Shown piece by piece: positions 36,242 to 47,311 of a stretch of 64,000 nt of DNA (within the stretch, counting starts at the first letter, position 1; every line of letters begins with the position of its first letter). The DNA comes from Bacillus sp. BP-3 (GTDB lineage: Bacteria; Bacillota; Bacilli; Bacillales; Bacillaceae_G). Below the pieces are notes generated by a model. The model worked only from the letters and a program-made list of their open reading frames with translations, made no database searches and was not told the DNA's origin. Position numbers and translations under genes: made by a program. The stretch covers positions 1 through 64,000 of the forward strand of contig NZ_JAQOTJ010000014.1 in assembly GCF_028401955.1 (NCBI RefSeq), written 5' to 3'.

Positions 36242-36919
36242 TTATAGATTCGGAATTTGCCAATCAATCTCCCGTTCTCCGTTACTTACCAAGAAATGGT
36301 TTGTTTTTGAAAATGGTTTGCTGCCAAAGAATCCTCGTCGTGCTGATAATGGACTTGGATGAACAGATTCAATAATATGATGATTAGAATTTGTAATGAG
36401 CTTCTTCTTCGCCTGCGCAGGGCGTCCCCATAATACAAAGATAACTGGTTTTTCCCTCTCATTTAACAACTCGATAATGCGATCTGTGAAAACTTCCCAC
36501 CCTTTTCCTTTATGAGAGTTGGCCTCTCCTTGACGCACCGTTAATACAGTGTTTAGTAAAAGCACACCTTGCTCTGCCCATTTTACTAAATAACCGTTAT
36601 TCGGAATTGGGTACCCTAGATCATCCTGCAGCTCTTTGTACATATTTTGCAGTGATGGCGGCGTTCGTACGCCAGGTTGCACCGAAAAACTTAAACCATG
36701 CGCTTGATTTGGCCCATGATATGGATCCTGTCCTAAAATAAGGACCTTCGTATCTTGATAGCTCGTATAACGCAAAGCATTAAAAATATCCTCCTGCTTT
36801 GGATATACAACATGTGTACGGTACTCTTCTATTAAAAATGATTGCACTTGTTGATAATATGATTTTTCGAATTCAGGTGCTAATAGCTGTGCCCAATCAT
36901 TATTTAATATTTGTTTCAT
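36242..36919 (-). CDS. ung: Uracil-DNA glycosylase
   Basis: 225 residues, family 1 UDG. It removes uracil from DNA as the first step of base excision repair. Catalytic Asp65 in GQDPYHGP, uracil-binding LLNTVLTV, and the Leu/His loop [10 protein letters not shown] (His187). Length and motifs normal. On its own, 20 bases after an ABC permease gene's stop on the other side of the operon boundary. Confidence 0.97.
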   Translation of the reverse strand: MKQILNNDWAQLLAPEFEKSYYQQVQSFLIEEYRTHVVYPKQEDIFNALRYTSYQDTKVLILGQDPYHGPNQAHGLSFSVQPGVRTPPSLQNMYKELQDDLGYPIPNNGYLVKWAEQGVLLLNTVLTVRQGEANSHKGKGWEVFTDRIIELLNEREKPVIFVLWGRPAQAKKKLITNSNHHIIESVHPSPLSARRGFFGSKPFSKTNHFLVSNGEREIDWQIPNL

Positions 36920-36938
36920 TCTGTCACTTCCTATCGAA

Positions 36939-37931
36939 TTAATTTACCATGTCTTGTTTTGTAAATACTACAAAAGCGATCATGAGCGATACAACTGCCC
37001 ATACCGTGAGATTGAGTAATGAAAAACTCATCGATAATCCTTGCAACGCTGGTAACTGTCCTGACAAATAATCCGTTAGCGATAAGTTAACACTAAAAAT
37101 ATATTTTGCCCCTTCCCAGGACGTTGCAAAATTATTTAAGATACCTCCAGCAATTAACGCTGCCAGCATAATTCCCATACCGGCTGGTGTATTGCGAATC
37201 AGTACAGACACCATAAATGAGATTGTGCCAACAACAATTGCTACAAACCAAGCAAGTCCGTAAGCCATAACAATGTATTGCCACTGCGGAATGAGATGAA
37301 CAAAACTTGTATTTAACGTATCCTTCTCAGTTGCAAAACCCGTCAGCACCGGCAAATCCCATCCAGCATAACCAAATACAATGCCTGATAACAAATAGGA
37401 AAGAACCCCTACAAGCAACAAAATGAGTGAAATAAACAACACCATCGTCACATATTTACTTAAAAGAATTTTCCAGCGCCGAATCGGCCGCGTAAGGAGC
37501 ATTTTCATTGTTCCGTCGCTTCGTTCTCCCGATACGATATCAATTGCTACAATCATGATAAGAAGCGGGATAAATAGTGTAATTCCTTGTTCAATAAACA
37601 TACGTACAAAAGTCGGTGCGCCCGGTGCACTTGGATTAATATTATGGTCTAAATAATATTGTTGCTGCTGCACTCTTACCTTTAACCACGATTTCCATTC
37701 TTCGGGAAGACGCGAATTATTTAAACGGTTTTGTGAATCAACGATTTGCTGCTGTAATGATACTTTCCAATCGCTCGTACCAAGGCGCTTTACAGTCGTC
37801 TGCACTTCTCTGTACTGTGCATAAACAAAAATCGGAATTAAAATTGCTAAAATAAGCATGACTACTACAATACGTTTCTTTCGATATATTTTCTCCGCCT
37901 CATTATAGACGAGGTTCGCAAATTCACGCAT
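36939..37931 (-). CDS. ABC-2 type permease
   Basis: 330 residues. One N-terminal membrane helix, an extracellular loop of about 80 residues ([23 protein letters not shown]...), then five helices; [30 protein letters not shown] is the ABC-2 signature region. Partner of the ATPase, whose gene overlaps by 8 bases. Export of a lipid, peptide or antibiotic is likely; substrate unknown. Confidence 0.88.
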   Translation of the reverse strand: MREFANLVYNEAEKIYRKKRIVVVMLILAILIPIFVYAQYREVQTTVKRLGTSDWKVSLQQQIVDSQNRLNNSRLPEEWKSWLKVRVQQQQYYLDHNINPSAPGAPTFVRMFIEQGITLFIPLLIMIVAIDIVSGERSDGTMKMLLTRPIRRWKILLSKYVTMVLFISLILLLVGVLSYLLSGIVFGYAGWDLPVLTGFATEKDTLNTSFVHLIPQWQYIVMAYGLAWFVAIVVGTISFMVSVLIRNTPAGMGIMLAALIAGGILNNFATSWEGAKYIFSVNLSLTDYLSGQLPALQGLSMSFSLLNLTVWAVVSLMIAFVVFTKQDMVN

Positions 37932-38841
37932 GTTGCTCCCCCTTTGTCAGTTCCATAAATAGATCTTCCAATGTAAATACAACTTGTTTTACACTATGAA
38001 CGTCTACAGCGTGCTCAATTAACTGCTTATTATAAAAGCTTACACGCTCTTGATTCATGCGGCATAGTAGTCGCCCTTCTTCTATGACAAGTTCTGTCAC
38101 TTCCCCCGAATCTTCAAGCAACGATTTCGCTTTATCTAGCGGCGTCACAACCCACTCCACACGGTCGCTTGCTTGTTTCACTAACTCTTCAACACTTGCG
38201 ACCGTAATTACTTTCCCCTTATGAATAATTGCAACGCGGTCACATATCATTTGTACTTCGCTTAATAAATGACTAGAAATGAATACGCTCATGTTTTCTT
38301 CTTTCACAAGCGTATGCACAAACTCCCGAAGTTCCCGAATACCAGCTGGGTCGAGACCATTTGTCGGTTCATCTAATATAAGGAGTTTCGGACTGCCAAG
38401 AAGAGCTTGTGCAATCCCAAGACGTTGCTTCATCCCAAGTGAATATGTTTTCACTTTATCATGAATGCGTTCATCAAGATGTACCATTTTGGCAATTTCC
38501 ATAATCCGCTCATCGGAAATCCCACCTAACATACGGGCAAATTGCTTTAAATTTTCAAATCCCGTTAAATATGTATACAATTCAGGGGTTTCAACGATAC
38601 TTCCAATTTGCTTCATCGCACCGCAAAAATTTTCTTTTATGTCATAACCACCAATCGAAATACTTCCTTCTGTTGCCGTAATGAGACCGACAAGCATTCG
38701 AATCGTCGTTGTCTTCCCTGCCCCATTTGGGCCTAAAAATCCAAATACTTCCCCTTGCTGTATATCAAATGATACATTTTCAACGAGCGTTTTCTTCTTA
38801 ATAATCTTCTTTAAGTTTCGTACAGATAGAATCGCCGTCAT
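37924..38841 (-). CDS. ABC transporter ATPase
   Basis: 305 residues. Walker A GPNGAGKTT, signature YSLGMKQRLGIAQALL, Walker B LLILDEPTNGLDP, switch His in SSHLL. C-terminal extension typical of bacitracin/BcrA- or Nod-type exporters. Start overlaps the stop of the upstream GDSL hydrolase gene by 4 bases; its own end overlaps the permease gene by 8. One tight operon. Confidence 0.93.
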   Translation of the reverse strand: MTAILSVRNLKKIIKKKTLVENVSFDIQQGEVFGFLGPNGAGKTTTIRMLVGLITATEGSISIGGYDIKENFCGAMKQIGSIVETPELYTYLTGFENLKQFARMLGGISDERIMEIAKMVHLDERIHDKVKTYSLGMKQRLGIAQALLGSPKLLILDEPTNGLDPAGIRELREFVHTLVKEENMSVFISSHLLSEVQMICDRVAIIHKGKVITVASVEELVKQASDRVEWVVTPLDKAKSLLEDSGEVTELVIEEGRLLCRMNQERVSFYNKQLIEHAVDVHSVKQVVFTLEDLFMELTKGEQHA

Positions 38842-39647
38842 TTTTTCTCACCTCCAGCTAGTTTTAACTGGCTAACAACGTTTTGTAATAAACGATCTGC
38901 TATTAATGTATAACCGGCTTCATTCGGGTGAAAATGATCCGAATATAATAAATCCTTACCACGATTTTGGAACATATCAAACGTTGGGACAACATATACG
39001 TTTGAATAACTAAGCGCAAGCTTTTCTAATGATCCATTCCAATCGACAACAATTGGAGACGAGCCTTTTAACTCTTCTACATCTTCAAAAGGATTATACA
39101 AACCAATCCAAAAAATTGAGCTGTTTGGGTTTAAACTCCTTAATTGTTCCAAAATTTTCCTTGCGTTAGCTTGAAATGTTACGGTATCAGGACGATATGT
39201 CGTTAAATCAATGTTTCCAAGTGATTCCCATCCGGGAAATAAATCATTTCCACCAATTGTCAAAACAAGTACATCCGCTTGCTTAATTGCATACCTGGTA
39301 CCGCTGCTTTCCATTTGTTTTAGTAAATCTGGCATTTTTGCACCGCTCACCGCTAAATTTGTGAGCGCTACCTTTTGTTTGTATTTTGTTTGCAGTTCAT
39401 TCTTCATCCGTCCAATATATCCAATACCTTCTTTATCTCCAACACCGCGAGTTAACGAATCACCTAGGCTAACAATTTGTAATGTTTCCTTTTGTTGTTT
39501 CCCTTTCGCTTCTTTTTGCACGGTAGGAGTTAGCTTAGATGTTTTCGGATTTAGAACATCACTCACACTAGTAATAAATCCGTATGCAAATAAACAAAAA
39601 GACGCTAGTGCAACGAATAAAATAACTTTCACAAATTTCGATCTCAT
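38838..39647 (-). CDS. Membrane-anchored GDSL/SGNH hydrolase
   Basis: 269 residues. One N-terminal membrane anchor or uncleaved signal (VKVILFVALASFCLFAYGF), a Lys/Thr-rich linker, then a SGNH fold: block I LGDSLTRGVGD (Ser64), block III GGNDLF, block V DHFHPNEAGY (Asp/His). Likely an extracellular lipase/esterase of the YpmR/TesA type. First gene of an operon with an ABC-2 exporter, which suggests the hydrolase acts on, or protects from, the exported compound. Substrate unknown. Confidence 0.88.
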   Translation of the reverse strand: MRSKFVKVILFVALASFCLFAYGFITSVSDVLNPKTSKLTPTVQKEAKGKQQKETLQIVSLGDSLTRGVGDKEGIGYIGRMKNELQTKYKQKVALTNLAVSGAKMPDLLKQMESSGTRYAIKQADVLVLTIGGNDLFPGWESLGNIDLTTYRPDTVTFQANARKILEQLRSLNPNSSIFWIGLYNPFEDVEELKGSSPIVVDWNGSLEKLALSYSNVYVVPTFDMFQNRGKDLLYSDHFHPNEAGYTLIADRLLQNVVSQLKLAGGEKK

Positions 39648-39720
39648 GCTACCCCCCCCTTATAGATTGACCATATTATACCAAACGGAATTTTGAAAAG
39701 CGATTTTCATTCTCTTATGA

Positions 39721-39756
39721 AAAAAGCACAATCATTTTGATTAAGATTGTGCTTTT
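39721..39756 (-). terminator. Terminator of LacI-type regulator gene
   Basis: AAAAAGCACAATC and GATTGTGCTTTT; T-run on the minus strand. Confidence 0.85.
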
Positions 39757-39759
39757 CGT

Positions 39760-40737
39760 TCATGTTGTCAGTCTTTCCGTTAACTTCGCAAATAACTCAA
39801 TTCTTTTTACTTCTGCTTCCTTATTCATAATTTGTTCATGTAAAATTGTAAATGCACCTGCACCAACTTCCACACTCGAATGAGCAATGGTTGTAATATC
39901 TAATATCTCTGCAACCTGTTGATCATCGCATCCAATAATTCTAATATCCTCTGGAATCGAAAGACCATTTTTTTGAGCAGCTGTTACAATACCAGCTGCA
40001 ATATGATTACAAGATACGAGAAGAGCCGTTGGACGCTCTTTCATATAAAGTAACGATTGAACAATACGAGCCCCATCTTCTACTGTGAAACAATCTATAA
40101 ATTGCCACTCTTGTCGTGGCGTAACATGAATAGATGATAAAGCATCTGCGTAAGCCCTTTTTCGATTTTGACTATTAAAACTATCGCTTCGTCCAATGCA
40201 GTAACCGATTCGAGTATGTCCCTTTTCTATTAAGTACTCCATTCCTAATGCAAACGTTTTGTAGTGATCAATATGAATACTAGAAATTGTATTAGATATC
40301 GTGTCTTCACACGTCACAATCGGGCCAAATGTTGCGTATTTTTCAATCTCCTCACAAGCATTTATTTTCGAACATATAATGACCCCGTCTAACTTTTTCA
40401 TCTTTAACATATTCAAAATTTCTATTTCTTTATCAGCACTATAACCCGTTTGGCAAAGCATCATATTGTAATTATGTTTTGCAGCCTCTCTTGAAATACC
40501 CTCTATAATTGCACTGTAATATTGATTATTTACAAATGGAAGAAGCACACCAATCACATTTGTTTTTCCTCGTACTAAATGAATCGCATTCGAATTTTGC
40601 GTGTAATTTAACTCTTCAATAATGGCTAATATCTCTTTTCTTTTCTGTTCATTTACATATGGATGATTATTTAAAACGCGAGAAACAGTAGAAATCGAAA
40701 CCCCTGCCATTTCTGCGATTTTTTTAATATTTGACAT
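39760..40737 (-). CDS. LacI/GalR family transcriptional regulator
   Basis: 325 residues from ATG 40737 (AAGGGAGC 8 bases upstream; the extension to 40776 lacks a site). N-terminal HTH NIKKIAEMAGVSISTVSRVLNNHPYVNEQKR with hinge helix, then a periplasmic-binding-protein-like effector domain (NVIGVLLPFVNNQYYSAIIEGISREAAKHNY...). It probably represses sugar-use genes; no sugar gene is adjacent, only the divergent yczE-like gene. Confidence 0.92.
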   Translation of the reverse strand: MSNIKKIAEMAGVSISTVSRVLNNHPYVNEQKRKEILAIIEELNYTQNSNAIHLVRGKTNVIGVLLPFVNNQYYSAIIEGISREAAKHNYNMMLCQTGYSADKEIEILNMLKMKKLDGVIICSKINACEEIEKYATFGPIVTCEDTISNTISSIHIDHYKTFALGMEYLIEKGHTRIGYCIGRSDSFNSQNRKRAYADALSSIHVTPRQEWQFIDCFTVEDGARIVQSLLYMKERPTALLVSCNHIAAGIVTAAQKNGLSIPEDIRIIGCDDQQVAEILDITTIAHSSVEVGAGAFTILHEQIMNKEAEVKRIELFAKLTERLTT

Positions 40738-40875
40738 CAAACAAGCTCCCTTCTTCCTACATATTACCGCATCCAAAACAATTTTAGAATTTAGAAATAT
40801 CCCCCTTGACCTGGTAAGCTTTCCACATTATATCCTGTGCTAGCAGAAGAAATAAGGAAGGATTGGTGTTTTATT

Positions 40876-41496
40876 ATGCCATTAAAATTAGAACATATCT
40901 TTTTCATAGGTGGATTACTGTTACTTTCTCTCGGAATCAATATGATGACAACCATCACTTCATTTGGCCTTAGCCCGTATGATTCCCTTTTCATTGCTTT
41001 ATATCAAAACTTTGGTTTAAGCATCGGCTCTTGGATGTTTATTATTAATTTGATTTTTACTCTTATCGTACTGTGTATGAATCGAAAGCGTATTACAATT
41101 GGGACAATTGTGACGATGGTGCTAATCTCTGTCTTTGTTGATATGATTGGCTCAGTTACAGTTATAATGGATGGCATTCGATCTCTTCCAAAGTATATAA
41201 CACTCATATGCGGAAATGTATCTGTCGGCGCAGGTATTGGTATCTATGTTTCATCACAGCTTGGGACTGCACCGCAAGAAGCATTTGTATTAACAATCTC
41301 GGAAAAAACAAAATGGTCCTTTCAAAAAACTGAAATTTCTCTAGCTTGTTTATTTCTAACTGCTAGTTTCATGCTAAATGGTCCTATCTATTTCGGCACC
41401 ATTATTCTCTCTTTTACAACTGGCTGGCTCATTCAAACATTTATTCAAGTTGGTACAAAAGCATTACAAAGTTGTCGTACGCAAGAAGCCCATTGA
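40876..41496 (+). CDS. yczE: YczE/YyaS/YitT family membrane protein
   Basis: 206 residues from ATG 40876 (GGATTGGTG upstream). Five membrane helices; LGINMMTTITSFGLSPYDSLFIAL and GAGIGIYVSSQLGTAPQEAFVLTISEKT are the paired repeats of the YczE family. Family members are proposed transporters; B. subtilis YczE affects surfactin production. Divergent from the LacI gene and convergent with thrB. Function here unknown. Confidence 0.85.
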   Translation: MPLKLEHIFFIGGLLLLSLGINMMTTITSFGLSPYDSLFIALYQNFGLSIGSWMFIINLIFTLIVLCMNRKRITIGTIVTMVLISVFVDMIGSVTVIMDGIRSLPKYITLICGNVSVGAGIGIYVSSQLGTAPQEAFVLTISEKTKWSFQKTEISLACLFLTASFMLNGPIYFGTIILSFTTGWLIQTFIQVGTKALQSCRTQEAH

Positions 41497-41523
41497 AAGT
41501 TATATACTTTCAATGGGCTTTTG
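41486..41523. terminator. Bidirectional terminator holding two stop codons
   Basis: AAGCCCATTGAAAGT (41486-41500), loop TATAT, exact complement to 41520. The yczE stop (41494-41496) and the thrB stop (41500-41502) both lie inside it. Confidence 0.88.
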
Positions 41524-42423
41524 TTGTTCATATATAATATGAACTCCTTCATTTACAACTTGAAGCGTTTCTACTACGCAATAGCTGAAAATTGATTGCA
41601 GCCATACCCTTATTTCTTCAGCACTTCCTTTTTTCACATAACAAAGTACAGTTGGCCCGGCGCCGCTTAAAGAAACACCATATAAATGTTCATGTTCTAA
41701 TTCTTGAAGCTTTTGTAATTCAGTTACGAGCTCTTTCCGGTATGGTTCATGAAACATATCCTGTTTCATCATTTCCCCAGCAAGCACCCAGTCCTCCTTA
41801 CATAGGGCCGCGACAAGTACATTAGCAACGCCGCTGCCACGAATACCGTCCATATACGGTAACGTACTCGGAAGCACATCTCTCGAATGAACTGTTTTTA
41901 GTTCATATGAAGGAATGACCGCGACAAGTTCTATATCATAAATAGGTTGAGACAAAAATGAAATATCTTTTCCATCATATGTTCCTATCATAAGGCCGCC
42001 ATATAAGGCCGCTCCAACATTATCAATATGCCCCTCCATTTCCGTTGCAATCAATAACTTTTCTCTTCTAGATATATGTAATTCGCAAAGCTGATCAGCA
42101 AGTTCAATGCCCGCAATAATTGCCGAAGCGCTGCTTCCAAGTCCGCGCGCTAATGGAATATCACTGTCTAGATGAAGATGACAATAGGGAAGCTCCTTAC
42201 TATAACGGGCAGCTACCATGCGCGCCGTCTGAATGAGTAAATTATTCTCACCTTTTGGAATCCCTTGAAGAATTGTTGTTTTCGCTGTGCATTCCCAGCT
42301 AGAGTGTGAAAATACATCTACCGTTAAATATTTGCTTACTGCAAGACCAATTGAATCAAAGCCTGGCCCAAGATTTGCTGTACTAGCCGGCACACGAATT
42401 GTAAACATAGGAGCCGCCTTCAT
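41500..42423 (-). CDS. thrB: Homoserine kinase
   Basis: 307 residues, GHMP kinase family. It phosphorylates homoserine for threonine synthesis. Motif 1 [22 protein letters not shown] loop [17 protein letters not shown], and motif 3 [15 protein letters not shown]. The start ATG overlaps the thrC stop by 4 bases; MFTIRV five codons in is an alternative start with AAGGCGG upstream. Last gene of hom-thrC-thrB. Confidence 0.96.
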   Translation of the reverse strand: MKAAPMFTIRVPASTANLGPGFDSIGLAVSKYLTVDVFSHSSWECTAKTTILQGIPKGENNLLIQTARMVAARYSKELPYCHLHLDSDIPLARGLGSSASAIIAGIELADQLCELHISRREKLLIATEMEGHIDNVGAALYGGLMIGTYDGKDISFLSQPIYDIELVAVIPSYELKTVHSRDVLPSTLPYMDGIRGSGVANVLVAALCKEDWVLAGEMMKQDMFHEPYRKELVTELQKLQELEHEHLYGVSLSGAGPTVLCYVKKGSAEEIRVWLQSIFSYCVVETLQVVNEGVHIIYEQQKPIESI

Positions 42424-43478
42424 CGAAGGACAACTCCTTGAATATGCTCAAACACAACCTTTTCATCATTTGGCAGCACAAGCGGTTGAATTTTTTTTGT
42501 ATCAATCGCAATATTTGGGTCCTTTAAACCGTTTCCTGTTAAAACAGCGACAATGCCGCTTCCTTTTGCTATTTCTCCTGTTTGTACTTGTTTGTAAATT
42601 CCGGCAAGCGATGCACAAGAAGCAGGCTCCGCAAAAATCCCTTCATACTTAGCAAGCCATTCATATGCCCTAAGAATTTCTGCATCTGTTACCTCATCAA
42701 TTTTCCCATTTGAATCATGAGCAGCAGCAACGGCCTTATCCCAACTTGCGGGGTTCCCGATACGTATTGCAGTCGCAACTGTCTCCGGTTCCTCAATTTT
42801 ATATCCACGCACAATCGCTGCCGATCCTTCTGCTTCAAAGCCGCGCATCTCAGGTAAACCCGTGCCGCGCTTTTCGTTATACTCCTTAAAACCTTTCCAA
42901 TACGCTGTAATATTCCCTGCATTTCCAACTGGAATGGCTAAAATATCAGGTGCTTTCCTAAGTGCATCACAAATTTCAAATGCTGCTGTTTTTTGTCCTT
43001 CAATGCGATATGGGTTCACTGAATTCACAAGTGTAATCGGTGATGAATCGCTAAGCTTTCGTACCATTTGCAAGGCATGATCAAAGTTTCCATCAATACT
43101 AATAATTTCAGCTCCGTACATGACTGCCTGCGCTAGCTTGCCATAGGCGATTTTTCCATTTGGAATCATAACAATACAAGATAAACCTGCGCGCGCTGCA
43201 TAAGCAGCTGCCGATGCAGATGTGTTTCCTGTTGAAGCGCAAATAACCGTTTTGCTGCCAACTTCCTTTGCCTTTGCTACAGCCATAACCATCCCGCGGT
43301 CTTTAAAAGAACCCGTCGGATTTGCCCCTTCTACTTTCGCATAAACAGAAACACCCCATTTTTCTGAAAGATTTTCTAATAAAATAAGCGGTGTATTTCC
43401 TTCTGATAGCGAAAGCGACGGTGTTTGCTCATTAATCGGTAAATATTCTTTATAAGCAGCAAGTAATCCGTTCCACAT
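42420..43478 (-). CDS. thrC: Threonine synthase
   Basis: 352 residues, PLP fold type II. It converts phosphohomoserine to threonine. PLP lysine Lys59 in [11 protein letters not shown], phosphate-binding [13 protein letters not shown], and [14 protein letters not shown]. The start overlaps the hom stop by one base (TAATG). Confidence 0.97.
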   Translation of the reverse strand: MWNGLLAAYKEYLPINEQTPSLSLSEGNTPLILLENLSEKWGVSVYAKVEGANPTGSFKDRGMVMAVAKAKEVGSKTVICASTGNTSASAAAYAARAGLSCIVMIPNGKIAYGKLAQAVMYGAEIISIDGNFDHALQMVRKLSDSSPITLVNSVNPYRIEGQKTAAFEICDALRKAPDILAIPVGNAGNITAYWKGFKEYNEKRGTGLPEMRGFEAEGSAAIVRGYKIEEPETVATAIRIGNPASWDKAVAAAHDSNGKIDEVTDAEILRAYEWLAKYEGIFAEPASCASLAGIYKQVQTGEIAKGSGIVAVLTGNGLKDPNIAIDTKKIQPLVLPNDEKVVFEHIQGVVLR

Positions 43479-44773
43479 TAGCGAGCATCTCCTTCAATAC
43501 GGTAGTTTGCTTTCACACAATCTACTTCTTCATACGTCTCTAGTGTTTCGAGAATGTATGTATAATCTGCAAGGGATGCACGATGTGTAACAATAACGAT
43601 TTCTGCTGCTCCTTTCTTTTGTAATGGCATTTGAATAATCTTTTCAAAGCTTACGCCTCGTTCAGAGAATAGTGATGTAATTTTCGCAAACACACCTACT
43701 TCATCCTTCACATGAAGGCGGAGAAACTTCTTCACATAAATTTCGTCTTCTGCTTTTAATACTTTTTTATATTGCGGCGTTACTGCACTATTTCCTGTTA
43801 CACCAAGACGTACATTTTTCATAACCGCTACTAAATCAGATACAACTGCTGTTGCTGTTGGCAAACTTCCCGCACCTGGTCCGTAAAACATTGTTTCTCC
43901 TACCGCTTCGCCATATACATATACTGCATTATATTCGTTTTGAACGGCGGCAAGCGGGTGTGTATTTTGTAACAATGTTGGTTCTACTGTTACCTCTAAT
44001 TTTTCACCATCGCGCTTCGCTACACCGATTAACTTAATTGTATAGCCTAGACTCTTACTATACGAAATGTCCTCCTCCGTAATAGATGTAATTCCTTTTA
44101 CATTCACATCATGAAGTTCTACATTTGTAGAAAATCCAAGTGTTGCTAAGATCGTCATCTTTCGTGCCGCATCTAAACCTTCAACATCTGATGTTGGATC
44201 TGTTTCTGCAAATCCAAGCCGCTGCGCTTCATTTAACACGTCGTCATACGCTCTCCCTTCGTCAGACATTTTTGTCAAAATAAAATTCGTTGTTCCGTTC
44301 ACAATACCCATCATTTTCGTAATCCGATCAGAAGAAAGACCTTCTACAATGCTTCGTAGAATCGGAATACCACCTGCTACACTCGCTTCATAAAACAAAT
44401 CCGCTTGATTTTCCTTTGCTACAGTAAGAAGTTCTGCACCGTGAAGTGCCATTAAATCTTTATTCGCTGTGACAACATGCTTACCGTTTTGGAGCGATTG
44501 TAAAATATATGCTTTTGCCTCTTCTATACCGCCCATCACTTCAATCACAACATCAACATCTGGATTATTTATAATTTCATCTGGATTCCTCGTTAATAAT
44601 GTAGGGGTTACTTGGACCTCTCGTTCTTTTTCTAAGTTTTGTACTAATACTTTTGCTACTTTGATAGGACAACCGATTTGGTGTGCTAAACGATCTTGAT
44701 GATCTTCAATAATGCGCACGACACCGCTTCCTACAGTTCCAAGACCTAATAGGCCAACTTGAATTTCGTTCAT
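43478..44773 (-). CDS. hom: Homoserine dehydrogenase
   Basis: 431 residues from ATG 44773 (GGGGTG 9 bases upstream; the GTG at 44785 is in that site). It reduces aspartate semialdehyde to homoserine, the branch point for threonine and methionine. NAD(P) motif [11 protein letters not shown], catalytic region [14 protein letters not shown] and [17 protein letters not shown], and a C-terminal ACT domain (about 350-425, [25 protein letters not shown]) for feedback control. It heads hom-thrC-thrB, 131 bases after metA. Confidence 0.97.
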   Translation of the reverse strand: MNEIQVGLLGLGTVGSGVVRIIEDHQDRLAHQIGCPIKVAKVLVQNLEKEREVQVTPTLLTRNPDEIINNPDVDVVIEVMGGIEEAKAYILQSLQNGKHVVTANKDLMALHGAELLTVAKENQADLFYEASVAGGIPILRSIVEGLSSDRITKMMGIVNGTTNFILTKMSDEGRAYDDVLNEAQRLGFAETDPTSDVEGLDAARKMTILATLGFSTNVELHDVNVKGITSITEEDISYSKSLGYTIKLIGVAKRDGEKLEVTVEPTLLQNTHPLAAVQNEYNAVYVYGEAVGETMFYGPGAGSLPTATAVVSDLVAVMKNVRLGVTGNSAVTPQYKKVLKAEDEIYVKKFLRLHVKDEVGVFAKITSLFSERGVSFEKIIQMPLQKKGAAEIVIVTHRASLADYTYILETLETYEEVDCVKANYRIEGDAR

Positions 44774-44916
44774 AGTACTGTCCACCCCTTTAAAAATTGT
44801 ATTTAGGTGCCATTATATAAGGTCAGATCACAAAAAACAATATATTTAGAACATTCTGAATAATAAAGATCGTTCTTTACAAAGAAAACGTTACCACGTG
44901 TTATGCTCAACTTCCT

Positions 44917-45822
44917 TTACAAAATATAAGGAGTTTCCTGATACACATAGTAATTCAACCAATTTGAGAATAGTAAATTTCCATGACTACGCCACCTTAC
45001 TACTGGATTTTCCAAAGGATTGTCATGCTTAAAATAATTTTTGGGAATAGCAATATCCAATCCTCTTTGCTGATCGCGCTCATATTCTTGCTTTAATGTC
45101 TCACAGCTGTATTCACTATGACCAAGAACAAAAATATGCTTTCCATCTTTATTCATAACGAGATGAACACCGGCTTCTCCAGAAGTCGCTAACAGATCGA
45201 GCTCCTGTATGCTTTGAATATCAGATGCCCGTACTTCTGTATGGCGAGAATGCGGTGCAAAAAAGCTTTCATCAAAACCGCGTAATAGTTTCACATGCTC
45301 CTGCTGCACTTCATGTTCAAATACCCCAAACATCTTTTGTTCTAGCGGATATTTCGGAACGTCGTAGTGATAATACAATCCTGCTTGCGCCCCCCAGCAA
45401 ATATGAAGCGTTGATGTGACATGTGCATTCGAATACTCCATAATTTGCTTCAATTCATCCCAATAATCTACTTCTTCGAAAGGAAGTGTTTCAACCGGGG
45501 CACCAGTAATGATAAGTCCGTCAAATTTTTCTCCTTCAATATCACGAAATGTTTTATAAAAGCTTGTTAAATGCTCCTGCGTTACATTTTTTGCTGTATG
45601 GGACTCCATATGAAGTAAATGGATATCGAGTTGAAGCGGTGTATTTCCAATTAAACGAAGCAACTGCGTTTCTGTTTCTTGTTTTGTTGGCATTAAGTTT
45701 AAAATAGCAAGCTTCAAAGCACGAATATCTTGCCTTTCTGCTCGTTCTTTCGTCATCACAAAAATATTTTCATTTTGTAATACTTTACGAGCTGGTAAAT
45801 CTTTAGCAATGATGATCGGCAT
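44917..45822 (-). CDS. metA: Homoserine O-acetyltransferase (MetA)
   Basis: 301 residues, HTS/class I glutamine-amidotransferase-like fold. Catalytic Cys142 in [10 protein letters not shown] and His in [10 protein letters not shown]. Residue 111 is Glu ([12 protein letters not shown]), which in the studied B. cereus MetA sets acetyl-CoA rather than succinyl-CoA use; so it is best read as an acetyltransferase despite the common succinyltransferase label. It overlaps metY by 20 bases and lies in the SAM-riboswitch operon, making O-acetylhomoserine for it. Confidence 0.94.
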   Translation of the reverse strand: MPIIIAKDLPARKVLQNENIFVMTKERAERQDIRALKLAILNLMPTKQETETQLLRLIGNTPLQLDIHLLHMESHTAKNVTQEHLTSFYKTFRDIEGEKFDGLIITGAPVETLPFEEVDYWDELKQIMEYSNAHVTSTLHICWGAQAGLYYHYDVPKYPLEQKMFGVFEHEVQQEHVKLLRGFDESFFAPHSRHTEVRASDIQSIQELDLLATSGEAGVHLVMNKDGKHIFVLGHSEYSCETLKQEYERDQQRGLDIAIPKNYFKHDNPLENPVVRWRSHGNLLFSNWLNYYVYQETPYIL

Positions 45823-47098
45823 ACTGTTTTCCTCCAGAAAGTGCTACCCCTAAATCAGCAATAATATCCGCCGCATCTTCAATACCAACCGATAACCGAA
45901 TTAAATCAGGCGTTACACCTGCCAAACATTGCTGCTCTTCTGTAAGCTGACGATGCGTTGTGCTTGCAGGGTGAATGACACAAGTTCTTGCATCTGCAAC
46001 ATGCGTCACCAATGTGGCAAGCTTCACATTTCCAATAAACTGTTTAGCAGGTTCAAGGCCGCCCTTTATTCCAAATGTTAAAACACCGCTCGCACCTTTC
46101 GGTAAATATTTTTGCGCCAATGCATAATTTTCATTACTTTGAAGTCCAGGATAATTAACCCACTCAACGCATTCATGCTGCGATAACCACTGTGCAACGG
46201 CTAGTGCATTTTGGCTATGACGCTCCATGCGAAGATGCAATGTCTCTAAGCCAATATTGCTCATGTACGCATTGAATGGGCTCATACAATTTCCATAGTC
46301 TCTTAATAACTGTACACGAGCTTTCACAATATATGCCGCTTGCCCGAACTTTTTCACATAACTCACACCATGATAGCTTGGGTCTGGTTCAACAAATTCA
46401 GGAAACTTACTCCAATCGAAATTCCCTCCATCAATAACAATGCCGCCTAGTGAGCTTGCATGACCATCGATATATTTCGTTGTAGAATGAACAACAATGT
46501 TTGCACCATGTTCAAATGCATGACATAAATACGGTGTCGCTAATGTATTATCCACAATAAACGGTACTCCAAGCTCTTTTGCCGCATCAGAAAACTCTTT
46601 AAAATTCAGTACATTCATCGCTGGATTCCCAAGCGATTCCGCATATACAAGCTTTGTTTTCTCATTTGCGAGGGCAACAATTTCATCAGCAGATAAGTTT
46701 GGATTAAAGAACGTGACCTCAATCCCAAGCTTTTTAAGACTAACTGCAAATAAATTAAATGTACCGCCGTATACTGTTGATGAGCAGAGCAAGTGATCAC
46801 CACTGCCACAAATATTTAATATCGCTAGCATAATTGCAGCTTGCCCTGATGCCGTTGCAACCGCACCAACGCCGCCTTCTAACTCTGTGAGCTTTTGCTC
46901 AAAGGCCGCAAGCGTCGGGTTTCCAATACGCGTATAAATATATCCTTCCGCTTCCAAATTAAAGAGGGCCGCTAAATCATCAGAAGTATCATATTTATAC
47001 GTCGTGCTTTGATAAAGCGGCAAAACACGCGGCTCACCATTTTTTGGCGTATAGCCACCTTGCACACAAATCGTTCCTTTTCCCCATGATTCTTCCAT
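45803..47098 (-). CDS. metY: O-acetylhomoserine sulfhydrylase
   Basis: 431 residues, Cys/Met-metabolism PLP family. Lys208 in [18 protein letters not shown] binds [24 protein letters not shown] and YTRIGNPT are typical of the longer MetY group rather than MetB. It joins sulfide to O-acetylhomoserine to give homocysteine. First gene after an SAM-I riboswitch and overlapping metA, so SAM represses both. Confidence 0.94.
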   Translation of the reverse strand: MEESWGKGTICVQGGYTPKNGEPRVLPLYQSTTYKYDTSDDLAALFNLEAEGYIYTRIGNPTLAAFEQKLTELEGGVGAVATASGQAAIMLAILNICGSGDHLLCSSTVYGGTFNLFAVSLKKLGIEVTFFNPNLSADEIVALANEKTKLVYAESLGNPAMNVLNFKEFSDAAKELGVPFIVDNTLATPYLCHAFEHGANIVVHSTTKYIDGHASSLGGIVIDGGNFDWSKFPEFVEPDPSYHGVSYVKKFGQAAYIVKARVQLLRDYGNCMSPFNAYMSNIGLETLHLRMERHSQNALAVAQWLSQHECVEWVNYPGLQSNENYALAQKYLPKGASGVLTFGIKGGLEPAKQFIGNVKLATLVTHVADARTCVIHPASTTHRQLTEEQQCLAGVTPDLIRLSVGIEDAADIIADLGVALSGGKQYADHHC

Positions 47099-47118
47099 TT
47101 CTCAATCTCCTTTCTTTT

Positions 47119-47166
47119 ATAAAAAATAAAAAACTGCTCCTTTCCTGAATAAGAAAGAAGCAGTTT
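47119..47166 (-). terminator. Riboswitch expression-platform terminator
   Basis: AAACTGCTCCTTTC (47131-47144) pairs with 47153-47166 with one mismatch; T-rich run follows on the minus strand (47119-47130). SAM binding should favour this hairpin. Confidence 0.85.
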
Positions 47167-47191
47167 AGATAAACGCTCGCCATGTAGCCTT

Positions 47192-47293
47192 TCTTATCTT
47201 TCAGGAAATACCTGCAGGATTTAGCACAATTCCGATTTACGGCTGTTGCCAAGGTTTCATAGGGCCCGTTCCCTCCACCTATTCTTGATAAGA
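47192..47293 (-). ncRNA. SAM-I (S-box) riboswitch aptamer
   Basis: Minus strand reads TCTTATCAAGAATAGGTGGA, GGGAACGGGCCC, TATGAAACCTTGGCAACAG, TTGTGCTAAATCCTGCAGG and closes P1 with AGATAAGA. These are the conserved S-box words in order. It controls metY-metA and possibly the genes after them. Confidence 0.97.
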
Positions 47294-47311
47294 CATATGC
47301 AATTACCGATG

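Noticed and set aside
44883-44896. cre-like site AGAAAACGTTACCA
   Set aside because: Two mismatches to the CcpA consensus and no reason for catabolite control of hom; too weak to list.
44870-44910. T-box-like word (CACGTGGTAACG) before hom
   Set aside because: No specifier stem and no terminator/antiterminator pair were seen; only a loose match.
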